Positions 34,246 through 42,931 of a stretch of DNA of 51,116 nt are shown piece by piece. Source of the DNA: Salibacterium aidingense DSM 18341 (GTDB taxonomy: Bacteria; Bacillota; Bacilli; Bacillales; Marinococcaceae); contig NZ_AUCI01000023.1 of NCBI RefSeq assembly GCF_000429685.1, forward strand, positions 1-51,116, written 5' to 3'. The translations under genes were made by a program, and so were the position numbers. Every line of letters starts with the position of its first letter. Position 1 is the first letter of the stretch. The notes beneath the pieces are model-generated. The model saw only the letters and a program-made list of their open reading frames with translations. It was not told the origin of the DNA and searched no databases.

Positions 34246-35280
34246 TTAATTTTCTTCGTCTGCCAGTTCTTCAAACTCATCCAGTATATCAGCTATCTTT
34301 TCATTTTCCCGTCGCTCTTCAATAAGAGGTTCCACCTTTTCACGAAACGGCTCTTTATCAATATCTTCATGAAACTCCACGCCCATCTCTCCACTCGATT
34401 CTTCTTTGCTCTCTACCATGAGTTCATCCCATGTTTCATCATGAGATTCAGATGAATTCCGGGCGGCTTCCTGTACCAGCTGTTTCTCTTCTTCCGATAG
34501 GCTGTTCCATGTTTTCGCACTCATTATCAGAAAATCCGGAATCCGGGTATGCTCGTCATAAGAAAACACTTTCGCTACTTCCCCGTGATTCGCATCCGTT
34601 AACGCAATGTGACTGCTTTCTGCCCCGTCGATGATGCCCTGCTGCAGACCGGAATACACTTCAGAAGCAGGCAGCGGTGTAGGAGAGGCCCCCAACAGTT
34701 CCATGGTTCTGATGGACGTGGAGTTATTCATGACACGGATTTTGAGGCCGTTCAAGTCGTCCGGATGCTCAATCGGGGTATCCTTCGTATAAAAACTTCG
34801 TGTCCCTGCTTCATAGTGAGTAATGCCCCGCAATCCCGTCTCTTCTAGATCAGCATACATTTGCTGGACTGTATCCGATTTCATAACTCTTTTAAAATGA
34901 TCCTTATCTTCGAATATGTAAGGGAGACTGAAAACAGAAAATTCTTCAGAAAAACTTTCCAGTACTCCTCCATTTACTTTAGCCATATCAATGACACCGG
35001 TCTTCAACAGCTCCAGCAGAACCGTTTCATCCCCCAGAGTGGCTTGTCCATATGTTTCAATGGATATCTTGTCTTCCGATTGTGCTTCCACTTCCTCTGC
35101 AAATTCTTCCAGACTTCCATAAACTGGACTTGCTTCCCCATGAATATGGGCCAATGTCAGTTCTCTTTCTTGAATGCCGCTGGTACCGCTTCCATTTTCC
35201 CCCGTAGTAGTGCCGGTGCTGCTGGAACAAGCACTCCCTACCAGAGCTGTAAATAATAACAAAAGAAATAATTTTTTCAT
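34246..35280 (-). CDS. TRAP transporter substrate-binding lipoprotein (DctP family)
   Basis: A 344-residue binding protein with a lipoprotein signal MKKLFLLLLFTALVGSAC (cysteine 18) and a Thr/Gly-rich linker. The mature fold shows DctP motifs: LPYIFEDKDHFKRVM, the carboxylate-binding arginine in LKIRVMNNS near residue 165, and QGIIDGAESS near 205. ATG 35280 has GGAGG seven bases upstream. Being lipidated is usual for Gram-positive TRAP systems. The ligand is probably an organic acid; proximity to pectin-related genes suggests a uronate, while the malic enzyme next door would suggest a C4 acid. Neither is proven. Confidence 0.9.
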   Translation of the reverse strand: MKKLFLLLLFTALVGSACSSSTGTTTGENGSGTSGIQERELTLAHIHGEASPVYGSLEEFAEEVEAQSEDKISIETYGQATLGDETVLLELLKTGVIDMAKVNGGVLESFSEEFSVFSLPYIFEDKDHFKRVMKSDTVQQMYADLEETGLRGITHYEAGTRSFYTKDTPIEHPDDLNGLKIRVMNNSTSIRTMELLGASPTPLPASEVYSGLQQGIIDGAESSHIALTDANHGEVAKVFSYDEHTRIPDFLIMSAKTWNSLSEEEKQLVQEAARNSSESHDETWDELMVESKEESSGEMGVEFHEDIDKEPFREKVEPLIEERRENEKIADILDEFEELADEEN

Positions 35281-35545
35281 CCTTATTCCTCCAAATATTA
35301 ATATCCCCATGCAAACTTGAAATCCCTTACAATTTTCTCTATTAATCTTTATTTATTTTTAATTTTATCTGTTTAATTTGATTATATCTTATTACAAAAA
35401 GAATTAATTCTCATTTTCTGAAATATTTCTGTATTTAAATTTGAATACCTGGATGTTCATTAAATATTCAAAAACAATCATAAACTTACCAATAAATAAA
35501 GAAGTCCGAAGCCGCTCCTTTTTCTGGACGACGGCTTCCCAACAT
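35281..35545. promoter_or_regulatory. Upstream region of the TRAP operon
   Basis: About 270 bases, very AT-rich in 35330-35490, which is where the dctP promoter should lie. A short hairpin GAAGCCG/CGGCTTC (35509-35540) precedes the malic enzyme terminator. No specific regulator site recognised. Confidence 0.35.
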
Positions 35546-35550
35546 AGAAA

Positions 35551-35578
35551 AGAGGCTGCCTTTCGGGGGACAGCCTCT
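35551..35578 (-). terminator. Terminator of the malic enzyme gene
   Basis: AGAGGCTG pairs with CAGCCTCT around a 12-base loop, followed on the minus strand by TTTCTA. It separates the malic enzyme from the TRAP operon, arguing for two transcription units. Confidence 0.8.
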
Positions 35579-35593
35579 TCTCTATTTGTTATT

Positions 35594-36800
35594 TTATAGA
35601 AAGATTTTTTCGTTTACTTTGCTTTTCTTTTTGGAGGTTCCTGTTTGTACTGCGGCATTGGCTACAGCTGCTGCTACGGCTTTGACCACTCGTTCGTCTA
35701 AAGGACTTGGGATAACGTAATCGGAGTGGAGTTCGTGTTCTTCTATTAGCTCAGCTATAGCGTACGCCGCTGCCAGTTTCATTTCTTCGTTCACTTCAGA
35801 AGCCCTCACATCCAGTGCTCCACGAAAAATACCAGGAAAAGCTAAAACGTTGTTGATTTGGTTTGGGAAGTCGGACCGGCCTGTCCCGATTACCTTCACC
35901 CCGGCTTCTTTTGCGGCTTTCGGTAAAATTTCTGGAACGGGGTTGGCCATGGCAAATATAATGGGATCCCGGTTCATCGAGCGTACCATGTTTTGGGAGA
36001 TACATTCTGCCACGGAAACACCTATAATGACATCAGCCTCCGCCATAACATCTTCCAGCGGTCCTGCCTGTCGTTCAGGGTTTGTCCGGGCCGCAAGATC
36101 ATCCTTCCGTGGGTTCATCCGCTCTTGTCGTCCCTGATAGATAGCTCCTTTGGAATCGCATAAAATGATATTTGTGACCCCGAGCGAGAGAAGTAATTTG
36201 GTAACAGCAATGCCGGCTGACCCAGCGCCGTTAATGACCATTTTACATTCTTCTGCTTTTTTCCCGGCCAGCTTCAACGCATTGATTAAACCGGCAAGGG
36301 TGACAATGGCGGTGCCGTGCTGATCATCATGAAAAACGGGTATATTTAATTCGCTCCGCAGGGTTTCCTCAATATAAAAGCAGTCCGGTGCTGCAATATC
36401 TTCCAGATTAATGCCGCCAAACGTTGGTTCCAACGCTTTTACTACTTCAATGAATTCATCTGGATGCTTGTTTATGAATACATAAAGGAAAAGCATCAAT
36501 ATCGGCAAATTCCTTAAACAAGACAGCCTTTCCTTCCATGACAGGCATAGAGGCTTCTGCTCCGATGTTTCCAAGGCCAAGTACAGCTGAGCCGTTACTG
36601 GCAACCGCTACCATATTCCCTTTGCTTGTGTACTCATATATCCTATCCCTGTCTTCCTCTATTTCTTTACATGGCTCTGCTACTCCCGGAGAATAGGCCA
36701 ACCCGAGATCGTCCCGGGAAGCCAGCTCTACTTTGGAATGGGTTCCGATTTTTCCTCGGGCTTCTCTATGCATTTTTAACGCCTGTTCTCTTTGGGTCAC
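35594..36800 (-). pseudogene. ytsJ: NAD(P)-dependent malic enzyme, interrupted by a one-base frameshift
   Basis: Oxidatively decarboxylates malate to pyruvate. The first segment (GTG 36800 to about 36476) encodes SPGVAEPCKEI, GNMVAVASNGSAVLGLGNIG and MEGKAVLFKEFADIDAFPLCI; the second continues in another frame with INKHPDEFIEVVKALEPTFGGI, FHDDQHGTAIV, the nucleotide-binding GAGSAGIAVTKLLL and GTGRSDFPNQINN. Removing one base near 36476 joins them into a protein of about 400 residues of normal family length with nothing else missing. All other motifs look intact, so this is either a recent inactivating mutation or a sequencing error. Its own terminator follows at 35551. Confidence 0.88.
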
Positions 36801-36868
36801 CAGCTCGATCTCTCCCTTATAATCTAAATTTTCTGAACAAAAACGTGGATTAAAGCGCCTGCCATAAA

Positions 36869-36883
36869 AAAGCAGGCTGCTTT
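36869..36883 (-). terminator. Short terminator after the isomerase gene
   Basis: On the minus strand AAAGCA-GCC-TGCTTT followed by TTTATGG forms a small hairpin with a T-run, about 40 bases beyond the stop of the three-gene sugar operon. Confidence 0.5.
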
Positions 36884-36919
36884 ATCCCTTTTTATTTTCT
36901 CTCCACTCCGTTTCCTTTT

Positions 36920-37741
36920 TTACACGTGTTCTATAAACCGATCTTTCATTTGCTTTAACGTCTCATCGCCAGGCTGATTCCAGATGGCCTCATTTATAAT
37001 TTCTACTTCGATCGGCCCGTGATATCCAGCCTCTTCCACTGCTTTTCGCATTCGGCGGATTTCAATGACGCCATCCCCCATCATGCCGCGCCCTTTAAAG
37101 ATATCCGGGACGGGGACAATCCAGTCCGAAACGTGAAAACCAAGGATATTGCTGCCAGCTCTTGCAATTTCAAGATACAACTGCGGGTCCCACCAGACAT
37201 GAAACACGTCCACCACAACACCCACCTGATCTGACTTTAATTTTTCACTAATAGAATTGGCCTGGCCAAGGGTAGAAATCACGGACCGGTCTGCAGCATA
37301 CATCGGGTGAAGCGGCTCAATACCCAGCTTCACACCGTGCTGACCGGCATAAGGAATTAATTCTTCAATCCCTTCTTCGACCCATTTCCGGGCACTGTCT
37401 ATATCTCTATCAGGGGCGGGCCCGCAGACAAGCACGAGGACATCCGTGTTTAATTCCGCCGCTTCTTCGATTGCACGCTTATTGTCTTCCATTCTTTCTT
37501 TCCGTTCTTCTGGTGTTGGAGCTGGAAACATACCGCCGCGGCAGACACTTGATACCTTCAGCCCGGCATCGTTTATCAATTTCCGGCTTTTAGAAAGGCC
37601 AAGGTCATGAATTTTATGCCGCCAGACAGAGATCCAGGGCACATCCTGACGCAGGCACCCTTCTACCGCTTCTTCCAGAGACCAGTGTTCGGTCGTAATT
37701 TGATTTAAACTGATTTTCTCCAGGGACGGCTGGCTGCTCAT
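36920..37741 (-). CDS. Sugar phosphate isomerase/epimerase-like TIM-barrel protein
   Basis: A 273-residue xylose-isomerase-like TIM barrel (AP endonuclease 2 fold). Metal-site residues typical of this superfamily are visible: Glu in LGIEPLHPMYA near 152, Asp and His in VVVDVFHVWWDP near 188-191, His in GFHVSDW near 216 and Glu in IEVEIINEAIW near 245. Such enzymes isomerise, epimerise or dehydrate keto sugars. It overlaps the DUF993 gene by four bases and ends the operon. Specific substrate unknown. Confidence 0.82.
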   Translation of the reverse strand: MSSQPSLEKISLNQITTEHWSLEEAVEGCLRQDVPWISVWRHKIHDLGLSKSRKLINDAGLKVSSVCRGGMFPAPTPEERKERMEDNKRAIEEAAELNTDVLVLVCGPAPDRDIDSARKWVEEGIEELIPYAGQHGVKLGIEPLHPMYAADRSVISTLGQANSISEKLKSDQVGVVVDVFHVWWDPQLYLEIARAGSNILGFHVSDWIVPVPDIFKGRGMMGDGVIEIRRMRKAVEEAGYHGPIEVEIINEAIWNQPGDETLKQMKDRFIEHV

Positions 37742-38922
37742 GAGGTCTGCACCTCCTGTTTGACCCCGGCCTGTTCCAATACAAGACTCATTCTCTGGAC
37801 AGCCAGTTCTGGTTTCAGCAACAGTCCGGCTTCATCGGCCATCACAAACAGATCGGATAGATGGACAATGGAACGTGCCCCTTCTGCTCCGCCAATCATT
37901 CGAAAATGGGATTGATGACCGTTCAGATAAGCCATAAACACCACACCGGTTTTGTAGGCAAAGGTCGGTTTCTGGAAAATATGGCGAGCAAGCGGAACAG
38001 TTTTATCAAGAATGTCGTGATAGCGTTCCATATTCCCTTCGTCAAGTGCGTGCAGTCCTGCCGATGCGGCCGGGGCAATAGCATCAAAAATACCGAGCAG
38101 GGCATCACTGTACCCTTTTTCATCTCCCTTGATCAATTCCGGGTAATTAAAGTCATCTCCGGTATACAGCTTCACTCCTTCGGGCAGTCTGTTTCTGATA
38201 TCAATCTCCCGCTGCTTATCCAACAACGATATTTTAATGCCGTCCACTTTATCCACATTGTCCTGAATGACTTTCAGGCAGACTTCCGTTGCCTTGTCGA
38301 GATCTTCATACCCCCAGTATCCTTTTAAAGCAGGGTCGAACATATCGCCGAGCCAGTGCAGGATAACAGGCTGGGACACTTGGCCGAGAATATTTCCGTA
38401 AACCCGTTCGTAATCTTCCGGACTGGCAGCGCAGGCGGCAAGAGCACGGCTCGCCATCAGGATAATCTGTCCGCCTTCTCCTTCCACAAATTCGCATTGC
38501 TCTTCATATGCTTTTTCCACGTCGTTAAGCGTGACATCCGGGGCAGGAAGCAGCTGGTCCGTTCCGGTACCACAGGCAATCCTGCCGCCGACAGAACGTG
38601 CTTCCGGGATGGAACGGCGGATCAATTCTTGAGCGCTTTCCCAGCTGAGGCCCATTCCGCGCTGCGCGGTGTCCATCGCTTCGGCCACCCCGAAACCGAG
38701 CGACCACAGATAATGACGGTATTCCATCGTTGCTTTCCAATCAATATGGGCGTTATGGAGCGGATCGGCATCCACCAGCGGATCACAGACCACGTGAGCT
38801 GCAGAAAAAGCCGTCCGTTTTTCAAACGGTTTTCCTTTTTCCACTTCAAACGCCGCCCTTTGCGACGGAGTATACGTATATAATTCTCCTCCAGCTTTCG
38901 GCAGTGTTAATGATTGAACCAT
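37738..38922 (-). CDS. DUF993 family protein (dihydrodipicolinate synthase-like)
   Basis: A 394-residue protein that I place in the DUF993 family, distant relatives of the class I aldolases of the DapA group. Landmarks are FSAAHVVCDPLVDADPLHNAHIDW near residues 39-62, AMDTAQRGMGLSW near 83, QPVILHWLGDMFDPALKGYWGYED near 190-213, a candidate Schiff-base lysine in DGIKISLLDK near 235, and YTGDDFNYPELI. No activity is established for the family to my knowledge. It lies 14 bases after the oxidoreductase gene and overlaps the isomerase gene, so it probably performs the carbon-carbon cleavage or dehydration step of a sugar pathway. Confidence 0.8.
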   Translation of the reverse strand: MVQSLTLPKAGGELYTYTPSQRAAFEVEKGKPFEKRTAFSAAHVVCDPLVDADPLHNAHIDWKATMEYRHYLWSLGFGVAEAMDTAQRGMGLSWESAQELIRRSIPEARSVGGRIACGTGTDQLLPAPDVTLNDVEKAYEEQCEFVEGEGGQIILMASRALAACAASPEDYERVYGNILGQVSQPVILHWLGDMFDPALKGYWGYEDLDKATEVCLKVIQDNVDKVDGIKISLLDKQREIDIRNRLPEGVKLYTGDDFNYPELIKGDEKGYSDALLGIFDAIAPAASAGLHALDEGNMERYHDILDKTVPLARHIFQKPTFAYKTGVVFMAYLNGHQSHFRMIGGAEGARSIVHLSDLFVMADEAGLLLKPELAVQRMSLVLEQAGVKQEVQTS

Positions 38923-38936
38923 TTTAAGTCCACCTC

Positions 38937-40088
38937 CTACAAATTAATTTCCGGGACGTCCACCCATTTCCGCTCTTCCCAGGATTTCAGGCCGAGATCG
39001 GAAAGCTGGGTTCCTTTTGCCCCTTCCAAAAGGTCCCAAGGAAACGGCTCATCCGCGTATACGTGTTTCAGGAAATATTCCCACTGTACTTTAAAACCGT
39101 TGTCAAAGATAGCATTGTCCGGGACTTCCTGCCACTGATCTTCAAAATCGAATGGGTTTTCAATATCAGGGTTCCATACTGGTTTCGGCGTATTGACGCG
39201 ATGCTGTGTTTTACACTCGCGAAGCCCGGCGACAGCGCTTCCTTCTGTGCCGTCCACCTGGATTGTGAGCAGATCATCCCGGTTCACCCGTACCGCCCAG
39301 GACGAGTTCGCCTGCACAATCACCCCGTTATCCAGTTCAAACGTACCGTACGCGGCGTCATCCGCAGTTGCTTTATATCTTTCGCCGTTTTCATCAAGGC
39401 GTTCTGGAATATGCGTCGCCCCCAGGCATGTCAGAGATTTAACGTTTCCGAACAAGTTATCAATCACATATCTCCAGTGAGCGAACATATCTACGATAAT
39501 GCCGCCCCCGTCTTCTTTGCGGTAGTTCCAGGACGGCCGCTGTCCTTCCTGCCAATCCCCTTCAAACACCCAGTATCCAAATTCCATTCGGACCGAAAGC
39601 ATTTCCCCGAAAAATCCAGCGTCAATCAAACGTTTCAGTTTCAAAAGACCTGGCAGAAACAGCTTGTCCTGCACCACCCCATTTTTCACCCCGGCTTCTT
39701 TCGCAAGACGGGCTAGTTCAATGGACTCTTCCAGGGATGTCGCTGTCGGTTTTTCACAGTAAATATGCTTCCCTGCTGCGATCGCTTTTTTAATGCCTTC
39801 TGCCCGCCGTACAGTCGTCTGGGAATCAAAATAAATCTGATTGTAGGAATCATTCAGTGCTGCTTCTAAATCCGTACTCCAGCGTTCAACATCATGAGCT
39901 TTTGCAAGCGACTCCAGTTTTTTTTCATTGCGGCCGATGAGGATCGGATCCGGCATAAGGAATTCCCCGTCGCCCAAGTCAACTCCGCCCTGTTCCCGAA
40001 TGGCTTTAATGGAACGGATCAAGTGCTGATTGGTTCCCATTCTTCCCGTTACTCCGTTCATGATAATACCGATTTTTTGTGCTGACAT
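38937..40088 (-). CDS. Gfo/Idh/MocA-family oxidoreductase
   Basis: A 383-residue NAD(P)-dependent sugar dehydrogenase-type protein. The N-terminal Rossmann part begins KIGIIMNGVTGRMGTNQHL, longer than usual and with a G-x-x-G-x-x-G pattern. The family EKP motif is in HIYCEKPTATS near residue 111, and the C-terminal beta-sheet domain holds GGGIIVDMFAHWRYVIDNLFG (conserved His near 210). First gene of a three-gene operon with the DUF993 protein and a sugar isomerase. It probably oxidises a sugar or cyclic polyol hydroxyl to a ketone. Substrate unknown. Confidence 0.85.
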   Translation of the reverse strand: MSAQKIGIIMNGVTGRMGTNQHLIRSIKAIREQGGVDLGDGEFLMPDPILIGRNEKKLESLAKAHDVERWSTDLEAALNDSYNQIYFDSQTTVRRAEGIKKAIAAGKHIYCEKPTATSLEESIELARLAKEAGVKNGVVQDKLFLPGLLKLKRLIDAGFFGEMLSVRMEFGYWVFEGDWQEGQRPSWNYRKEDGGGIIVDMFAHWRYVIDNLFGNVKSLTCLGATHIPERLDENGERYKATADDAAYGTFELDNGVIVQANSSWAVRVNRDDLLTIQVDGTEGSAVAGLRECKTQHRVNTPKPVWNPDIENPFDFEDQWQEVPDNAIFDNGFKVQWEYFLKHVYADEPFPWDLLEGAKGTQLSDLGLKSWEERKWVDVPEINL

Positions 40089-40454
40089 CGAATCATCCCT
40101 CTCCTTTTTTGATGTAACCTTATCATAATAAACAGAGTGCAGAATGTCTTATTAATTACCGAAGGATGATCTCAATATCGGAACAAAAAAACGGGCAGGG
40201 GAAAACCGCCCAAACTCCGTAATCTTTAACCTCTTATTCACCTAATCATTCTACTTTAACTCCAGCATCCGCTAGAGTTACCGCTTCCCGCTTTTTCGAA
40301 AAAAATCAGGAGACTTCAGAAAGCCCAGCGTCGAAATTGCTGAAAAATCCGCATTTTAAATATGGATACTATTATATTAGCACCGAAGTGTGCCCATAGA
40401 AGGCAACACTTTAGGCGGCTGAGAAGACTATACAGTAGAGCTGCTCACAAAACA
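40089..40454. other. Intergenic region upstream of the Gfo/Idh/MocA operon
   Basis: About 365 bases. On the minus strand a possible promoter AAGACA-17-TATGAT lies near 40125-40153 and would serve the operon. Farther up, GGGC/GCCC followed on the minus strand by seven T (near 40183-40213) looks like a terminator facing the operon, with no gene behind it. A small hairpin AAGTGT-GCC/GGC-ACACTT lies near 40386-40413. No gene seen. Confidence 0.4.
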
Positions 40455-40522
40455 TTGACAGGATCTAGGGAAATGTTTAATATAAAATTGACTGAACGAT
40501 CAAATTATTAAATGAACAATCA
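40455..40522 (+). promoter_or_regulatory. tetR promoter and candidate operators
   Basis: TTGACA (40455-40460), a 17-base spacer and TAATAT (40478-40483) form a good sigma-A promoter. Immediately downstream TGAACGATCA (40493-40502) and TGAACAATCA (40513-40522) are near-palindromic repeats with centres 20 bp apart, a plausible pair of TetR sites for autorepression. Confidence 0.7.
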
Positions 40523-40544
40523 ATATTATAAAGGAAGTGAAGAA

Positions 40545-41144
40545 ATGGAAAATAAACAATATTTGATAGCTGAAGCTCGGAGAGAACAAATCATCAAAGC
40601 ATCTATAGAGGTTTTGACAGATATTGGGTATTCCAGCACAAGTCTTTCCAAAATAGCAAGTAAAGCAAATATAAGTACAGGACTTATCTCTTATCATTTC
40701 TCTGGTAAGGAAGATTTGATGAGAAATACTTTGATGTATTTGGTTCAACAAGAGCGAGCCTTTATTAAGGAAAAAGTAGAACAGAAGCAAACCTATATGG
40801 AAAAATTAATGGTTTTTATAGAAGCAGGTTTAGCATATCAGGGTACAAAACGTGGAAATAACATCGCTTTACTTGAAATTGTTTTTAATGGGCGTACCCC
40901 AGACAATGTACCTTATTATCTGGTAGAAATTGATCATGAAGATGAATTAAATGTTTTGTTGAAAGAGATTCTTTACAAAGGACAAGAATCTAAAGAATTT
41001 GGCGACTTTGATCCTCAAGTGATTGCGATTGTCATACGGGGTGCTATATCAGGGTCGATGTCATTACCTCAATATGAAAATAAGCTAAACCTTGAAGATT
41101 ACAGTGAAAAGTTAGTTAAGAGCATTTTAAAAATGATTCAATAA
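40545..41144 (+). CDS. TetR-family transcriptional regulator
   Basis: A 199-residue TetR repressor. The N-terminal HTH is at residues 10-55 (ARREQIIKASIEVLTDIGYSSTSLSKIASKANISTGLISYHFSGKEDLM). The rest is the helical ligand and dimer domain, which resembles no specific subgroup I can name. The start at 40545 was chosen for AAGGAAGTG upstream; a weaker ATG is at 40512. Repeated near-palindromes at its promoter suggest autoregulation. The following CPBP gene is 62 bases away on the same strand and is the likely target. The gene is AT-rich compared with the sugar operons. Confidence 0.88.
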   Translation: MENKQYLIAEARREQIIKASIEVLTDIGYSSTSLSKIASKANISTGLISYHFSGKEDLMRNTLMYLVQQERAFIKEKVEQKQTYMEKLMVFIEAGLAYQGTKRGNNIALLEIVFNGRTPDNVPYYLVEIDHEDELNVLLKEILYKGQESKEFGDFDPQVIAIVIRGAISGSMSLPQYENKLNLEDYSEKLVKSILKMIQ

Positions 41145-41206
41145 CCCTCTTCGAACCACTACAGACACATATGATATAAAACATTAGAAATGAGGAAAAG
41201 TTAATT

Positions 41207-42142
41207 ATGGAAAAGACTAAGCAAGGGACATACTCTGTGCCGGAACAAGTTCCATACCATCGTGTACTCGTAAGCAGTAATCGTCGTATTTGGCGTGGCA
41301 TACTAGCTTTTATTCTTCTTATCGGGGGAATGTTTTTCTTTGCTATAGCGTTCTCTTTCATCGGAAGTGAAATCGACACACGTGTTTTCGGACATGTCGG
41401 GGAGACAGGCTTCACCCCAGTTCATATGGCTAGCAGCTACCTTGCGATCGCCATGCTCATTCCGTGGAGTATGTTGATACAGCGCTGGCTTTACGGGGGA
41501 AAGGGTTCCATTTTGCATTCGGTTCGTTCAACCTTCCGATCAGATGTTTTCGGTCGTGCATTTCTGCTCATTCTTCCAATCTGGACAGTCTGTTTGCTCC
41601 TCTTTAATTGGTTCGCTCCGTACACCACCACAGAATGGCGCACCGCAGATCTGTTTGCTATGTTTGCTGTGGGGATATTGATTGTGCCGCTCCAAAGCGC
41701 GGGTGAGGAGTACGGCTTTCGCGGACTCGTATTCCAGATTGCTTCAAGTTGGATTCGTAGTCCTAGAGCTTCGCTTATTTTCGGTATTGCTGTTTCTAGC
41801 GTATTGTTTGCTCTTATTCATCTATCGACCGATCCGTGGCTCAACCTGCATTACCTCGTTCTCGGCGTCACCTTTGCACTGATGACTTGGCGTACAGGTG
41901 GGTTGGAGTACTCTATTGTTGCTCACGCTGTGAATAATACGCTCACTTTCGTCTTAGCAGTGGTACTACGCACGGAGTTACTAGCCGAGAGCGATCGATC
42001 AGCCGGAGCGGGATCAGAGATTATCCTTATCATTTCTGCATTTATTATTTTCATCACTATCATTGTATGGTTCATCACTCGCCATAGCAGTCCTGAGCTG
42101 ACTCCTCAGACCATTCCTAATGAAAATCAAACTGAACGGTGA
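41207..42142 (+). CDS. CPBP-family intramembrane metalloprotease
   Basis: A 311-residue multi-pass membrane protein of the CPBP (CAAX protease and bacteriocin-processing, ABI) family. The catalytic motif 1 is EEYGFRG with E167, E168 and R172; motif 2 is H205 in LIHLSTDPW; motif 3 is H240 and N244 in VAHAVNNTL. About eight hydrophobic segments. GAGGAAAAG precedes the ATG. Bacterial members often act in bacteriocin maturation or immunity or in membrane protein processing. Its base composition is higher in GC than the flanking tetR and unknown genes, and the long basic/aromatic spacing recalls actinobacterial relatives, so it may have a foreign origin. Confidence 0.85.
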   Translation: MEKTKQGTYSVPEQVPYHRVLVSSNRRIWRGILAFILLIGGMFFFAIAFSFIGSEIDTRVFGHVGETGFTPVHMASSYLAIAMLIPWSMLIQRWLYGGKGSILHSVRSTFRSDVFGRAFLLILPIWTVCLLLFNWFAPYTTTEWRTADLFAMFAVGILIVPLQSAGEEYGFRGLVFQIASSWIRSPRASLIFGIAVSSVLFALIHLSTDPWLNLHYLVLGVTFALMTWRTGGLEYSIVAHAVNNTLTFVLAVVLRTELLAESDRSAGAGSEIILIISAFIIFITIIVWFITRHSSPELTPQTIPNENQTER

Positions 42143-42266
42143 TAAATGATCAATTCAAATTTATGTAACTAGAAGTGCTAGATTCATTTTGGAATACGAG
42201 TGACAAACTTGACTCTACTTCAAAAAACTAATTTCAAATAAATGAATAAGGGAGTTGTATCTGACC

Positions 42267-42902
42267 GTGTTTCGATTTAATCGCCGTAATAGACGTCTAA
42301 AAAAAGTCAAAAAAGGGGATGGTCATACATTAAAAAAATATAAGTTTTGGCATATTTTCACTCGTTCATTGTTCCATATAGAAATAAAGAACGATAAAAA
42401 CGAAGTGCTAAACTATGCTGTAAATTATAAATATTTCGTGGAAGAGCCTAGAGCTGATTTATACCGTGAGGGAAGGCATATCGCCTCCTCCACACTACCA
42501 GCTACTTTCCCCGTAGAAAATGGTGTCATTGAGGTGGCAGAAGGCAACTATGGAATTAACCGAATGCATTATGTTGCAGATGAAAAAGAAGAGTGTCCAT
42601 TGACTCCCGATAAACGCTCTATCAGAGGGTTGCGGTTGCGTTTAGACCAACACTTCCCCCGAATCAGCAAACTCATCGGGGTTATCTCTGTTATAACTTT
42701 ATTAGCAGCTCTAATTTTAGAATTACCCCAATTAATAGAACCCATTTCTGAAATTCCATGGATTTCAGAAAATGTAGGTACATTCATATCTCCAATTGAA
42801 TTTTCCGTTTGGGAAAATATTGCGATTACTGGATTAGGAGCACTAGCTGGCTCAGAAAGAGCTCTCCTGCTACGTAATAAACGACTACTTGCAATGCTAT
42901 AA
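42267..42902 (+). CDS. Unknown protein with two C-terminal membrane segments
   Basis: About 211 residues; I do not recognise a family. The N-terminal half is basic then soluble, with beta-rich stretches (HIEIKNDKNEVLNYAVNYKYF; ADLYREGRHIASSTLPATFPVENGVIEVAEGNYGINRMHYV). The C-terminal part has a hydrophobic helix LIGVISVITLLAALILELP and a second weaker one, ENIAITGLGALAGSERALLL, ending in RNKR. Start is uncertain: GTG 42267 lies 12 bases after GGGAG, while an in-frame TTG at 42255 directly abuts it. It follows the CPBP gene by about 125 bases and shares the AT-rich composition of tetR. Confidence 0.6.
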   Translation: MFRFNRRNRRLKKVKKGDGHTLKKYKFWHIFTRSLFHIEIKNDKNEVLNYAVNYKYFVEEPRADLYREGRHIASSTLPATFPVENGVIEVAEGNYGINRMHYVADEKEECPLTPDKRSIRGLRLRLDQHFPRISKLIGVISVITLLAALILELPQLIEPISEIPWISENVGTFISPIEFSVWENIAITGLGALAGSERALLLRNKRLLAML

Positions 42903-42931
42903 ACAAGTTGTTGAATTTATAATAAATATTG

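Noticed and set aside
36470-36490. Programmed ribosomal frameshift in the malic enzyme
   Set aside because: No heptameric slippery sequence, strong internal ribosome-like site or downstream structure is evident; simple mutation or sequence error is more likely.
40183-40213. Terminator-like hairpin facing the Gfo/Idh/MocA operon, considered as a riboswitch or attenuator
   Set aside because: No leader structure or conserved aptamer is recognisable and a possible promoter lies downstream of it; left as an unexplained hairpin.
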